A stretch of DNA of 64,000 nt, from NCBI RefSeq assembly GCF_900013425.1, contig NZ_FBXK01000001.1, positions 866,501 through 930,500 on the forward strand, read 5' to 3'. The translations under genes and the position numbers were made by a program. Below the pieces are notes generated by a model, which was not told the origin of the DNA, searched no databases, and saw only the letters and a list, made by a program, of their open reading frames with translations. Positions 18,856 to 27,541 of the stretch are shown piece after piece. Position 1 is the first letter of the stretch. Every line of letters begins with the position of its first letter. This DNA comes from Sphingobium sp. Z007 (GTDB taxonomy: Bacteria; Pseudomonadota; Alphaproteobacteria; Sphingomonadales; Sphingomonadaceae).

Positions 18856-19764
18856 ATGATGATGGCGTTCATCGACGTCCATCGCGAGGATTTGGGTATC
18901 GAGCCGATCTGCCGGGAACTGGCAATCGCCCCATCCTCCTACCATGAACACGCCGCGCGTCGTGCCGATCCCGGCAGGCGTCCAGCACGTGCGCAGCGTG
19001 ATGACGAGATCAGGGAGCAGATCAAGCGGGTCCATGAGGCCAGCTTCGGTCTCTATGGCGCACGCAAGGTCTGGCACCAGATGCGGCGTGAAGGCATCAT
19101 GGTGGCGAAATGCACGGTGGAACGATTAATGCGCGCCATGGGGCTGGCAGGCGTCCGTCGTGGGAAGAAGACGATCACCACCATCAGCAACCCGAAGGCG
19201 CCGTGTCCGCTGGACAAGGTCAATCGGGCATTTCGCGTCAGCCGGCCAAACGCCCTGTGGGTCGTCGATTTCACCTACGTGCATACTTGGGCAGGCTTCG
19301 TCTATGTCGCCTTCGTGATTGATGCTTTTGCCCGGCGGATTGTCGGATGGAAGGTCAGCACGTCAGCCACTGCCAGCTTCGTTCTGGATGCCCTGGAGCA
19401 GGCGATTCATGCCCGCAGGCCAGATCCCGATGATGGACTGATCCACCATAGCGATAGGGGAGTTCAATATCTTGCGATGAACTATACCCAGCGCTTGGCC
19501 GAGGCCAAACTCGTCCCCTCGGTCGGTAGCGTCGGTGATTCCTACGACAACGCCTTAGCCGAGACGATCAACGGCCTTTACAAGGCCGAGGTCATCTGGC
19601 GGCAGCGATCATGGCCAAGCGTTTCGGCCGTGGAAATGGCAACGCTGCGCTGGGTCGATTGGTACAATAATCACCGGCTCTTCGGCCCTATCGGGCACAT
19701 CCCGCCCGCTGAGGCCGAAGACAATTACTATGCAGCCCTCGAGAACCTCGATATGGCTGCATAG
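18856..19764 (+). CDS. IS3-family transposase OrfB (outer element)
   Basis: A DDE transposase of about 302 aa. It has [20 protein letters not shown] (first Asp), [13 protein letters not shown] (second Asp) and [19 protein letters not shown] (Glu), ending in [16 protein letters not shown]. Consecutive ATG codons begin at 18856 and overlap the orfA TGA. The coding sequence is intact although orfA upstream is split by the nested element. Confidence 0.9.
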   Translation: MMMAFIDVHREDLGIEPICRELAIAPSSYHEHAARRADPGRRPARAQRDDEIREQIKRVHEASFGLYGARKVWHQMRREGIMVAKCTVERLMRAMGLAGVRRGKKTITTISNPKAPCPLDKVNRAFRVSRPNALWVVDFTYVHTWAGFVYVAFVIDAFARRIVGWKVSTSATASFVLDALEQAIHARRPDPDDGLIHHSDRGVQYLAMNYTQRLAEAKLVPSVGSVGDSYDNALAETINGLYKAEVIWRQRSWPSVSAVEMATLRWVDWYNNHRLFGPIGHIPPAEAEDNYYAALENLDMAA

Positions 19765-19803
19765 CCAAATGAAAACTGCCTCCTGAAAACCCGGGGCGCT
19801 TCA

Positions 19804-20884
19804 GGGTGTTACTCCTGACCAACTCGTCTGGACAAGATCGGCCTATATCGCACCCGACAACTACAAAGCCGCGCTGGCACGGATCATCGATGCCCATCAC
19901 GCGCTGCCGATCGCGGCGGTATGGGGTCAGGGCACGACGTCCTCATCGGACGGCCAGTTCTTCCGCTCGGGTAAGCGCGGCAGCGGCGCCGGGGACTTCA
20001 ACGCCAAATACGGCGTCGATCCGGGCTTTTCCTTTTACACGCACGTCTCCGATCAGCACGGCCCCTATCATGTCACTGTCATCTCGGCCGCAACACACGA
20101 GGCACCCTATGTACTCGACGGCCTGCTTCACCATAGCACCGGGCTGGGGATCGACACGCATTACACCGACACCGGTGGCGCGACCGATCACGTTTTCGCA
20201 CTGTGTCGGATGCTCGGATTCCGCTTCTGCCCGCGCCTGCGTGACTTTCCCGATCGCCGGATGGCGTGCGTCGATGCCCCTGGACAGTATCCCTTGCTGA
20301 AACCACTAATGGGTAACCGGGTGAAGGTCGATGTCATCCGCCAGCATTGGGACGAAATCGTCCGTCTCGTCGCCTCGATGAAAGCGGGTGCCGTCCTGCC
20401 CTTGGCAATGCTGCGCAAACTCGCCGCCTATGAGCGCCAGAACCAGCTCGACCTCGCACTCCGTGAGATCGGCCGCGTCGAGCGCACGATCTTCATGCTC
20501 GATTGGCTGGAAAGCCCCGCATTGCGCCGACGCTGTCAGGCCGGCCTCAACAAGTCCGAACAGCGCCACTTCCTCACGCAGGCAATCTGCACTTTCAAAC
20601 AGGGCCGCATCGCCGATCGCTCCCACGAGGCCCAGCAATTCCGCGCCTCGGGCCTTAATCTCATCATTGCCGCGATTGTCTATTGGAACTCGACCTACAT
20701 CGCGGATGCGGTCGCGCCTCTTCGCACGATCGGCGAAGACGTGTCGGACGAACTGTTGGCGCACACCTCGCCCGTTGGCTGGGGGCATATCGCCTTCTCA
20801 GGCGACTTCCTATGGGATCGCGCGGCCGCGATGCCAGCTAAACGGCGACCGCTCAACCTGGCACGGACGAGCGGGGCCACTTGA
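19804..20884 (+). pseudogene. tnpA: Tn3-family transposase TnpA, C-terminal third
   Basis: The frame entering from the IS3 end (QGVTPDQLVW) carries the catalytic core of a Tn3 transposase: AAVWGQGTTSSSDGQFFR, DFNAKYGVDPGFSFYTHVSD, HHSTGLGIDTHYTDTGGATD, then KSEQRHFLTQAICTFKQGRI and a TGA at 20882-20884. About the first 600-650 residues are absent, so it is inactive. The outer IS3 element sits exactly at the truncation point. Confidence 0.88.
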
Positions 20885-21235
20885 TGCAAGCACATGTTTC
20901 GCTATCTGTACTCGCTTAGCGCAATTCAGATAACATCCGTTGCGACAAACTCATAATGGAAACTACAGCCTGTCGCCTGAATGGTCGCGAAGCGGCGCAA
21001 CCCGCACTAAAGACCAAAACCGATGGCTTTTCAGTCTTCTACACCCACCCGCGCACAGGTCTCATAAGACTGGTCTTTCAACTCGTTGACCAAGCGGGGA
21101 CCGAGCGGATGAGTATGCGTGTTGCTTCACCCGCGATCATGCGCAATAATACGGCCCTGCTGTAATTCCAGCTTGGGTATGCTGGAGCCATGTCAGATGA
21201 TGTTCAGATCGCTACATAACTCAAATCGGATTATC
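20885..21235. other. End of the Tn3 remnant and leader of the IclR gene
   Basis: 31 bp after the tnpA stop, CTTAGCG (20915-20921) matches the inner end of Tn3-type 38-bp inverted repeats, so 20915-20952 may be the old right end. The outer bases do not finish in the usual CCCC, which makes this doubtful. A frame at 20956-21165 (69 codons) has no family resemblance or clear ribosome site and is probably chance. A weak CCAGC/GCTGG hairpin lies at about 21171-21188. Confidence 0.3.
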
Positions 21236-22042
21236 ATGGACCACCAAAAAAAAGTAATAGATTCGACTGAAGATAAATTCGAAGACAATGATAGTCCGAG
21301 AAAGTCGATTCAATCGGTTGAAATTGGAGTAAGAGTCCTCCTGGCTTTGATGAAGAAGGGGGAGGGGGCGTATCTCCGAGAAGTCGCTGAGAATTCCGGC
21401 CTATCTCGTAGCCAAGCTCATCGTTATTTGCTGTCTTTTGTCAATACCGAAGTGGTCGAGCAGGACCAAAAGAGCGGACGATATTCGCTAGGGAGCTTCG
21501 CAGTACGTCTGGGCTTGGCGGCGATGGCCCGACTGGACACCGTACGGATAGCTAACATGCATTTGGAAAATCTGCTGGCAGAATTGAAGGCCACGGGCTT
21601 GCTCTGCGTTTGGGGCGACTACGGTCCGACGGTCATTCGGTGGGTCGATGGAGGAATGCCGCTGTCTACATCGCTGCACACGGGGTCAGTCCTTCCGTTG
21701 CAGACGTCATCGACCGGCATCCTCTTCTTGGCGTATTGTCCCCGAGCACAGACTTGGGAACGGGTCAAACTGGAACGGGCGGAAGGCATTATTGTTGATG
21801 ACCTCAGGCTTGAGGCCCTGATTGACGAGGCGAGGCAACTTGGTTTCGCGCGTACTTTCGGAACTTTCGTGCCGGGACTATCAGCCGTGTCAGCGCCGAT
21901 CCTAGACTCGCAAAATCGCTTGGTTGCGACGGTAAGTGTCCTAGCCCGCTCTCAACATAAAGCGGTTTTCAGCGAGGCCAAGATGGCAAAAATTATCGAG
22001 GCAGCGCAAGGCGCAAGCAGGGCGCTCGGCTGGCAGGGCTAG
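21236..22042 (+). CDS. IclR-family transcriptional regulator
   Basis: A 268-aa regulator. The N-terminal winged helix-turn-helix is VRVLLALMKKGEGAYLREVA with SGLSRSQAHRYLLSFV. The C-terminal effector domain shows the family segments SSTGILFLAYCPR, GFARTFGTFVPGLSAVSAPI and LVATVSVLARS. The ATG at 21236 is chosen because upstream in-frame starts lie in non-conserved sequence. IclR proteins commonly sense aromatic acids. It faces the alkylphenol/UbiD operon, whose last gene ends at 22208, and could control that or the oxygenase operons; its target is not known. Confidence 0.88.
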   Translation: MDHQKKVIDSTEDKFEDNDSPRKSIQSVEIGVRVLLALMKKGEGAYLREVAENSGLSRSQAHRYLLSFVNTEVVEQDQKSGRYSLGSFAVRLGLAAMARLDTVRIANMHLENLLAELKATGLLCVWGDYGPTVIRWVDGGMPLSTSLHTGSVLPLQTSSTGILFLAYCPRAQTWERVKLERAEGIIVDDLRLEALIDEARQLGFARTFGTFVPGLSAVSAPILDSQNRLVATVSVLARSQHKAVFSEAKMAKIIEAAQGASRALGWQG

Positions 22043-22207
22043 CCCGGTCGCAGAAGGGTAATCTGGGATTCCTGTTGAGATGAGGCAACGGCATGGTCAT
22101 GAGAAGCAAATCAGGTGAGGCAATGCGCAGTTCACCTACTAGTGCTAACTGTAATGCTTGGTTCGATAAATCCGATAAATCCCGAGACTTAACTTTTATG
22201 TTCCATA

Positions 22208-22456
22208 TCACGTGCTCTCTCGCACAATTTTTGCTCCGAGCGACGCTAGGCGCGCCTCCAACCGAGCGAGGAGCGATGCACGCACCGGCTTTCCAGCTAT
22301 CAGCTTACGCCACGTATTGTAACTTATGCCGAACTGCGCGTTGAGCGCCTCATCGGTGAGATGGGTTACCATCGCTTGCATCTGCCGCACCAGATGAGGA
22401 TCGACAGCTCTGCACCCGTTAGAGCTACCGACTTTGGGAAAACTATGGTCCTGCAT
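22208..22456 (-). CDS. Small helix-turn-helix-like protein, unknown function
   Basis: 82 aa with an AGAGAGAGA ribosome site before the ATG. The central part (THLTDEALNAQFGISYNTWR) looks like a helix-turn-helix, followed by a basic helix (RASLLARLEARLASLG). It starts 14 bp after the cytochrome gene and is probably the last gene of the operon. It might be a small regulator. I do not recognise a named family. Confidence 0.6.
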   Translation of the reverse strand: MQDHSFPKVGSSNGCRAVDPHLVRQMQAMVTHLTDEALNAQFGISYNTWRKLIAGKPVRASLLARLEARLASLGAKIVREST

Positions 22457-22470
22457 AGAATCTCTCTCTC

Positions 22471-22836
22471 TTACGGCTCTTTCGTTGTCTGAATCGCAGT
22501 GGCTGGTTTTGAGGGCTTTCCGCGCATGATGTGAGCATAAATTTCATCAATTTCCGCTTCGCTTAATTCCGTTGGACGAAATGGCGGCATCTCGATTAAT
22601 CCCTGCCGCACAACCGCGCGCAAATATTCAAGCTCAAGATCTTTCCGACCGATCAGTGCTGGCACTGGTCGCCCTGCTTGCTGAAGTAACATGGTTGCCG
22701 GGTGTCCTGGGCCAGGATCGTGGCATCCGGCGCACATCAACGCATAGTTTTCCGCGCCGTCAGCCTTCTGATCTTTCGCTTCGGCGATGCAGCCGCTCAG
22801 CGTAACTAGAAGCGACATGGCAAAGACTATTTTCAT
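22471..22836 (-). CDS. c-type cytochrome, probable electron acceptor of the flavoprotein dehydrogenase (PchC-like)
   Basis: 121 aa. An N-terminal signal with a lipobox (LVTLSGC, Cys about residue 16) predicts a lipid-anchored periplasmic protein. The single haem site CAGCH and a Met ligand region MPPFRPTELS define a class I cytochrome c domain. It lies 32 bp downstream of a 4-cresol-dehydrogenase-like flavoprotein, as the cytochrome subunit does in p-cresol methylhydroxylase. The lipoprotein signal is unusual, since the known PchC is soluble. Confidence 0.85.
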   Translation of the reverse strand: MKIVFAMSLLVTLSGCIAEAKDQKADGAENYALMCAGCHDPGPGHPATMLLQQAGRPVPALIGRKDLELEYLRAVVRQGLIEMPPFRPTELSEAEIDEIYAHIMRGKPSKPATAIQTTKEP

Positions 22837-22868
22837 TATGCCTCCAACTCGATTGATCGCCCTCCAAA

Positions 22869-24335
22869 TCAGGCGGATGCAAATAGCCCCGTGGGGTCGA
22901 GAGCCTTCTTAACCTTATCGTGCAGTATCGATAGTCCACCCTCAGCGAACGTCTTGTCGACGGTTGCACGCAGACCCGGTTCGGTGAACACTTGACCAAA
23001 CCCGGCGGTCGCCTGCATCGCAATTAAAGCTTCGGCACATTGGCGACTGCGCTCAACACTATTTTTGTCCCCGCCAGCGGAAGGTAGAAACTGGCGGTGA
23101 TTGGCGGACCGCCAGATGGCAACAGTTTCGCTGAGGAGGTCGAAACCGTGTTGCGCGCAGGCGTCACGTGAAAGCGCGTAGAGCCGCATCACTTCTTCCC
23201 CATCGACCGGGCTCACCGGATTCACTGTGAGCGCTTGGCCGCCGCTCCATCCCGCGACCTGCGTCGGTGGGCTTGCCACAGCACCGGTCATCGTGCCCAT
23301 CCTCCATGACCAAAGCCTGGGATCGACACCCTCTCCGTTTGCAATGACTTTCGCTCCAGGAACTGAACCAAAGGCACTCTTTACGCTATCCCACAGAAGC
23401 GAAACGTTGTCCGGCAAACCGTAAAGCGCGCCATAGAGGTTCCAGTATCCTAGCCCCATCAACTGGCCGGCCGCCTTGACGGCGCTTGCCGCCATGGGAC
23501 CTTGACCGGCAAAGTCGCGACGCTTTCTGCCGAGCAAAGCGGCTTCATGCAAGGCATTACCTACGGCTACGCCATTGGCGACGACCATGTTGAGCTTGAG
23601 CGGTCCGAGCACGTCAAACATCGGCGCAAGCCCTTCCTCGTCGGAGACAGTGACCATGAATGTCTTGGAAGCTGGCGGTACTGGCATCAACCAGGTCCCA
23701 ACCTTGGTCGGCACGGCAAAATCAGATTGCGTGAACAGCCCGTCAATCCAAGGGCCGTAGCCGAACTTGAACAGCTGCCAGCAGGTGCTCTTGGGCATGG
23801 CACCCATGCCGGTGCGAACCATCTTGCCATCGGCAAGCATGACCTCGAGTCCGCACTGCATCAGGAAATGATCAGAATAGGGCGTGTACCCTGCGCTACG
23901 GCTAACGAAGCTGGCAGCCACGCTCGCGTCGGGATTGCCGGTAAAATCGATCCACAGCTTAATTCCCTTGCCTTTGATATAGGCGTCAAGCTCGCGAAAG
24001 GTGACGCCGGGTTCCACCAGGCAATACGCCAGTGACTCATTCACCTCGAGGACTCGGTTCATGCGCTGCAAATCAAGCACTATGACCTGATCCAGGCCAA
24101 CTTTTTCAAGTCCGTGCGCACCATTACAGACGGGCTGCAGCACAGCACCGGCCTTTTTTGCTGTGGCAAGTGCCGCCGTCAGCTGTCCCACATCGCTAGG
24201 CATCACGACACCGATTGGAGTCGCAAGCGCTGTAGCGTAACGAGACAGTATTTTTGCAGATCGTTCTACCGCTGCGGTACCCAAGACGGCTTCGAGCGCT
24301 GCAAGCGCAGCCTTCTGGCGGGCTTGATCTGTCAT
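22869..24335 (-). CDS. VAO/4-cresol dehydrogenase family flavoprotein (divergent copy)
   Basis: A 488-aa FAD-binding oxidoreductase. The PCMH-type FAD domain is seen in VVMPSDVGQLTAALATAKKA, VLDLQRMNRVLEVNE and LVEPGVTFRELDAY, and the cap domain follows. The ATG at 24335 has GAGGAA 6 nt upstream. It starts 10 bp after the VdcD stop and is followed by the cytochrome gene. Compared with its neighbour at 27542 it lacks the Tyr-Arg pair that holds the phenolate (GQVF instead of GEYR) and the GGGH segment (GGQA here). It may therefore act on another substrate or be a partner subunit. No signal peptide is seen. Confidence 0.82.
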   Translation of the reverse strand: MTDQARQKAALAALEAVLGTAAVERSAKILSRYATALATPIGVVMPSDVGQLTAALATAKKAGAVLQPVCNGAHGLEKVGLDQVIVLDLQRMNRVLEVNESLAYCLVEPGVTFRELDAYIKGKGIKLWIDFTGNPDASVAASFVSRSAGYTPYSDHFLMQCGLEVMLADGKMVRTGMGAMPKSTCWQLFKFGYGPWIDGLFTQSDFAVPTKVGTWLMPVPPASKTFMVTVSDEEGLAPMFDVLGPLKLNMVVANGVAVGNALHEAALLGRKRRDFAGQGPMAASAVKAAGQLMGLGYWNLYGALYGLPDNVSLLWDSVKSAFGSVPGAKVIANGEGVDPRLWSWRMGTMTGAVASPPTQVAGWSGGQALTVNPVSPVDGEEVMRLYALSRDACAQHGFDLLSETVAIWRSANHRQFLPSAGGDKNSVERSRQCAEALIAMQATAGFGQVFTEPGLRATVDKTFAEGGLSILHDKVKKALDPTGLFASA

Positions 24336-24345
24336 CGTGTCTTCC

Positions 24346-24579
24346 TCACTTGCCAACTTGCTGAAGAATCTTGGGATAGCGATCTAGATTTGCCGCATCG
24401 ACAGCGAAGTCCGCCGAACGCGCACCAACCCCAATGGTGCTAGCGGGCTCGCTGTCGCGCCATGAGAAACAGCATGTAATACAGCGAAAGATCGTCCAAA
24501 CGACGGTGTCGTCCTGCCGCCCTTGATAGTCTACTATCGCGTTAGCTCTCGAACAGCGTGGACACAGCATATCGCTCAT
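24346..24579 (-). CDS. vdcD: Non-oxidative hydroxyarylic acid decarboxylase, small subunit D (VdcD-like)
   Basis: 77 aa with two Cys pairs (CPRC near the start and CITCC) forming a rubredoxin-like zinc ribbon, plus TVVWTIFRC and FSWRDSEP, the signature of VdcD/ShdD proteins. These accompany UbiD-type decarboxylases of vanillate or 4-hydroxybenzoate. The start ATG overlaps the UbiD-like stop (ATGA at 24576-24579), so translation is coupled. The protein is slightly longer at its C-terminus than I expect for the family. Confidence 0.85.
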   Translation of the reverse strand: MSDMLCPRCSRANAIVDYQGRQDDTVVWTIFRCITCCFSWRDSEPASTIGVGARSADFAVDAANLDRYPKILQQVGK

Positions 24580-26030
24580 TGTGCAACTCCTTGCTGAAGT
24601 ACCCGGATGGCTTTGCTCAGGGCATCGATTTCCAGGCCGGTTGGCGGGTTGACAAGATGCGCTTCGCCAATGGGGTCGGGACGCAGATAGCTTGTCGCGT
24701 CGATGATCAGGCGATGGCCCTTGCCCGGAACGACCGCCGACGGATCGATCGGCACGGCCGGCATGTTCGGCAGCACGATGATATCGTCGGCGCGGGTGCG
24801 GGTTGAAAGCGCCCACATGACCTGATTTAGGTCAAAGGGATCTACATCGGCATCGACCATGATCAGATTCTTGAGGTACATCACACCGTGAGGGGTGCTC
24901 AGCGCGCGTAGGGCAACGGTCTTGGCAAAACCAGCCATCCGGTTCTTGACAGAAATAATTCCTGTCAACCCATGTTGGTAGAGCGCATTGACTGCGGTTA
25001 CTTCTGGAAAGTCCTTGCGCAACTGTGCGTAAATCGGCGCCGACGTGTGCAGCCCGATGAGCGTATCATGTTCGGTCCATCCACGACCGATGTAGATATT
25101 TTCGAAGATCGGGTCTCGACGATGTGAGACAGCGGTGACTTTGAAGAGTGGCGCCTTCCGGACGCCGCTATAGGAGCCAGGGAATTCGCCGAATGGTCCT
25201 TCCAAGACTCGTTCGCCCAATTGCATTTCAGCTTCTATAACGATTTCGCTGTCCGCGAGAATATCGACACCGTTTCCCGACTTGGTCAGTCTGATCGGCG
25301 CACCCATCATCGCGGATGCGTAGGAGTATTCGGATTCCTCATAACCTATGGGAGTGGCTGCGAAGACGGCAAGCCCCGGGTGATTACCGAGCATTACCGC
25401 AATTTTGAGCGGCAGACCGGTACGTTCAGCGGCCATGATCTGCCGACCCATGTCGTGCGACGGAATGGTCATTAGGCTGAAGCAATCCGGGCCTTGCAGC
25501 TGCAGCCGGTAGATGCCGACATTCTGTTTGCCAAAATTGTCGGGATCTTCCGGATCGCGCGATGCGACTGATGCCTTTCCGAGGTAAAAGCCGCCATCAT
25601 ATTCATTGATACGGTATACTGGCAGAATATCATAGAGATTAATTCCGCTTTCTACCCGACACTCGTGGACCGGAGCTTGCTCCTCCGGAACAAAGCTGAT
25701 CTGCGCCTCGGCGTCGCCCCACCGACCGGCTATCTCAAAAAAGAGTTCGCGTATCGTCGTGCCTTTCGGACGCCCTAAAAGTAGCGCGATATTGTCCCAC
25801 GAACCGTGTACGCCGACCACGGTCCGCTTGCCAGGATAGCCCGCAATGTTGTCGAATATGATGGCAGGCGCGCCGCTGGCATCGCGCGAAGCTGCAACAG
25901 CGATGTTTCGCAGGTCTGGTTCCGGCATCACCCGATCACTCCAGGTGATCGCTTGGCCTGCATCTTTAAGCAGTTCCAGAAAATCGCGCAAAGAGGAAAT
26001 GCCGCGCGCCCTATCGGCCAAATCGTTCAT
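24576..26030 (-). CDS. vdcC: UbiD-family prenylated-FMN decarboxylase (VdcC-like)
   Basis: 484 aa. The family decarboxylates aromatic acids such as 4-hydroxybenzoate or vanillate with prenylated FMN. SSLRDFLELLKDAGQ at the start, the region around GKQNVGIYRLQLQ, and EGPFGEFPGSYSG (containing the conserved Glu residues of the cofactor site) identify it. The ATG at 26030 has an AAGGA upstream; a start 13 codons earlier lacks support. It lies between the aldehyde dehydrogenase and VdcD genes. UbiX at 29670 would make its cofactor. Confidence 0.9.
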   Translation of the reverse strand: MNDLADRARGISSLRDFLELLKDAGQAITWSDRVMPEPDLRNIAVAASRDASGAPAIIFDNIAGYPGKRTVVGVHGSWDNIALLLGRPKGTTIRELFFEIAGRWGDAEAQISFVPEEQAPVHECRVESGINLYDILPVYRINEYDGGFYLGKASVASRDPEDPDNFGKQNVGIYRLQLQGPDCFSLMTIPSHDMGRQIMAAERTGLPLKIAVMLGNHPGLAVFAATPIGYEESEYSYASAMMGAPIRLTKSGNGVDILADSEIVIEAEMQLGERVLEGPFGEFPGSYSGVRKAPLFKVTAVSHRRDPIFENIYIGRGWTEHDTLIGLHTSAPIYAQLRKDFPEVTAVNALYQHGLTGIISVKNRMAGFAKTVALRALSTPHGVMYLKNLIMVDADVDPFDLNQVMWALSTRTRADDIIVLPNMPAVPIDPSAVVPGKGHRLIIDATSYLRPDPIGEAHLVNPPTGLEIDALSKAIRVLQQGVAQ

Positions 26031-26052
26031 GTCCCGTTCCTTCCGCTGCCGT

Positions 26053-27498
26053 TCAGTGGCTGCTGGCAATAGCCGTTGCAGATTGGATTGTTACCCATTT
26101 CCATTCGGTCATGATCTCAAGATCTGCTTCGGTTCCTTCCCGTCCGAACCCGGAAGCTTTGGTTCCCCCGAATGGAACATGCGGTTCATCGTACAGGGTT
26201 GGGGCGTTGATGTGCACCATTCCGCTCTCGGCTTCCCTGGCAAAGCGCAAGGCTTTGTCGAGGTCGCGCGTGAATATCGCGGCAGAGAGGCCATAGTCGG
26301 TCTCGTTGGCCAGTTTGATCGCTTCTTCGAGCGTATCGAACGGATAGAGCGACGTTACAGGCCCAAAGGTTTCTTCTGCAAACACGGTCATATCAGCAGT
26401 AACGCCGCTGAGCACCGTGGCAGCGCAGCAGTTGCCATTCCATTCACCGCCGGCGAGCACTTCAGCGCCCTTGGCGCGGGCATCATCGACATGGCTGCGC
26501 ACACGATCACGCTGGCGGCTGGAAATGATCGGCCCTAACATGGTGGTTGGATCGCGAAGGTCGCCCGTTCTGGCGCCAGTGGCTGCGGCGGCGAAGGCTT
26601 TGGCAAAAGCTTCGAATACGGGGCGTTCAACGTAAATACGAGAAGCGCCCATACATACCTGACCTTGATACATAAAAATACTGAACAGCGCTGCGCTAAC
26701 AGCTTTGTCCAGATCGGCGTCGGCACAGACGATCAGGGGGCTCTTGCCACCCAGTTCAAGCGTATATTTCTTAAGGTTCCTCGCTGCGATTTCGGCAATG
26801 TGCTTGCCCACGCGGGACGAACCGGTGAATGTTATCGCGGCAACATTGGCGTGGCCGGTAAGAGCATCTCCGATCTCCGCGCCATTTCCGTAGACGATGT
26901 TGAACAAGCCATCGGGTACGCCCGCCTCACGCCACAGCCCGGCGAGTAGATCGGCAAGGCGCGGCGCAGCTTCCGAAGGAAGCAGTACAAAAGCGTTGCC
27001 GGTCGCCAGCGCCATGGCCGACTGCTTTATACCCTTGATGAGAGGCACGTTGAACGGGGTTATGCCTGCCACGACGCCCACGGGCAGGCGCAAGCTCATG
27101 CTGAAACGACCTGGGGTGTCGGACGGGATTGTTTCGCCTCGGACGCGGCGAGGAACGCCTGCGGCTGCGCGCAAAAAACCGATACCAAATCGGGTCTCAA
27201 ACCCTGCCTTGGCGACAGGCGAGCCGACCTCGTCGATCAATACGTCCTGGAACTTGGCGATATCCCTTTCCAGTATCTCTGCTGCCTTGACCATCCAGCC
27301 TTCGCGAACTGCGGCCGGCAGATCACGGTGGAGGCGAAATGCAACAGTTCCTGCCTGTACCGCGCGATCGACATCGTCGACAGTGCCAGCCGCTACTCTT
27401 GCATATACACTGTCGTCGATCGGGTTGAGATCGTTGAAGTAGGCGTTGCCACCCGGCGCTACCGGGGCTCCGCCGATCCAGTGGTCCAAATTCTTCAT
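26053..27498 (-). CDS. Aldehyde dehydrogenase, aromatic-aldehyde type
   Basis: An NAD(P)-dependent dehydrogenase of 481 aa. It contains the catalytic Glu in LELGGKSPLIV, the catalytic Cys in QGQVCMGASR and the cofactor loop FTGSSRVGKHIAE. The sequence type is close to benzaldehyde or vanillin dehydrogenases. From its place between a 4-alkylphenol-oxidising flavoprotein and a hydroxybenzoate decarboxylase, the likely job is 4-hydroxybenzaldehyde (or vanillin) to the acid. The Met at 27498 begins the usual MKNLDHWIGG; the frame upstream is open but not conserved. Confidence 0.88.
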   Translation of the reverse strand: MKNLDHWIGGAPVAPGGNAYFNDLNPIDDSVYARVAAGTVDDVDRAVQAGTVAFRLHRDLPAAVREGWMVKAAEILERDIAKFQDVLIDEVGSPVAKAGFETRFGIGFLRAAAGVPRRVRGETIPSDTPGRFSMSLRLPVGVVAGITPFNVPLIKGIKQSAMALATGNAFVLLPSEAAPRLADLLAGLWREAGVPDGLFNIVYGNGAEIGDALTGHANVAAITFTGSSRVGKHIAEIAARNLKKYTLELGGKSPLIVCADADLDKAVSAALFSIFMYQGQVCMGASRIYVERPVFEAFAKAFAAAATGARTGDLRDPTTMLGPIISSRQRDRVRSHVDDARAKGAEVLAGGEWNGNCCAATVLSGVTADMTVFAEETFGPVTSLYPFDTLEEAIKLANETDYGLSAAIFTRDLDKALRFAREAESGMVHINAPTLYDEPHVPFGGTKASGFGREGTEADLEIMTEWKWVTIQSATAIASSH

Positions 27499-27541
27499 TG
27501 CTCTTCGATCCTTGATTTGGGCGCGGAACCCGCGGCTTCGA

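Larger units (their letters stand above)
15717..18859 (+). pseudogene. OrfA of the outer IS3 element, split by the nested element
   Basis: The first part, 15717-15929, encodes [20 protein letters not shown] through [10 protein letters not shown]. The second part, 18749-18859, encodes [18 protein letters not shown] through AELDRPGR and stop. Deleting the nested element with one GAA joins them in frame as [13 protein letters not shown], the normal heptad region of this OrfA type. The stop TGA overlaps the orfB start. Confidence 0.88.
15664..19803 (+). mobile_element. IS3-family element (outer level of the nest)
   Basis: The ends are inverted repeats beginning TGAAGCGCCCCGGG (15664-15677 and inverted, finishing at 19803), continuing with an imperfect CAGGAGGC match. 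Genes orfA (15717-18859, interrupted) and orfB (18856-19764) lie inside. Removing the nested element leaves about 1.32 kb, a normal IS3 length. It separates IS66 sequence on the left from Tn3 sequence on the right. The flanks show no clear target duplication, so one side has probably been rearranged since insertion. Confidence 0.82.

Noticed and set aside
20956..21165. 69-codon frame upstream of the IclR gene
   Set aside because: No family resemblance, no convincing ribosome site, and it lies in transposon debris.
22869..24335. Glycolate oxidase or lactate dehydrogenase identity for the FAD protein
   Set aside because: It aligns along its length with the 4-cresol dehydrogenase-like neighbour and stands next to a small cytochrome c and UbiD genes.
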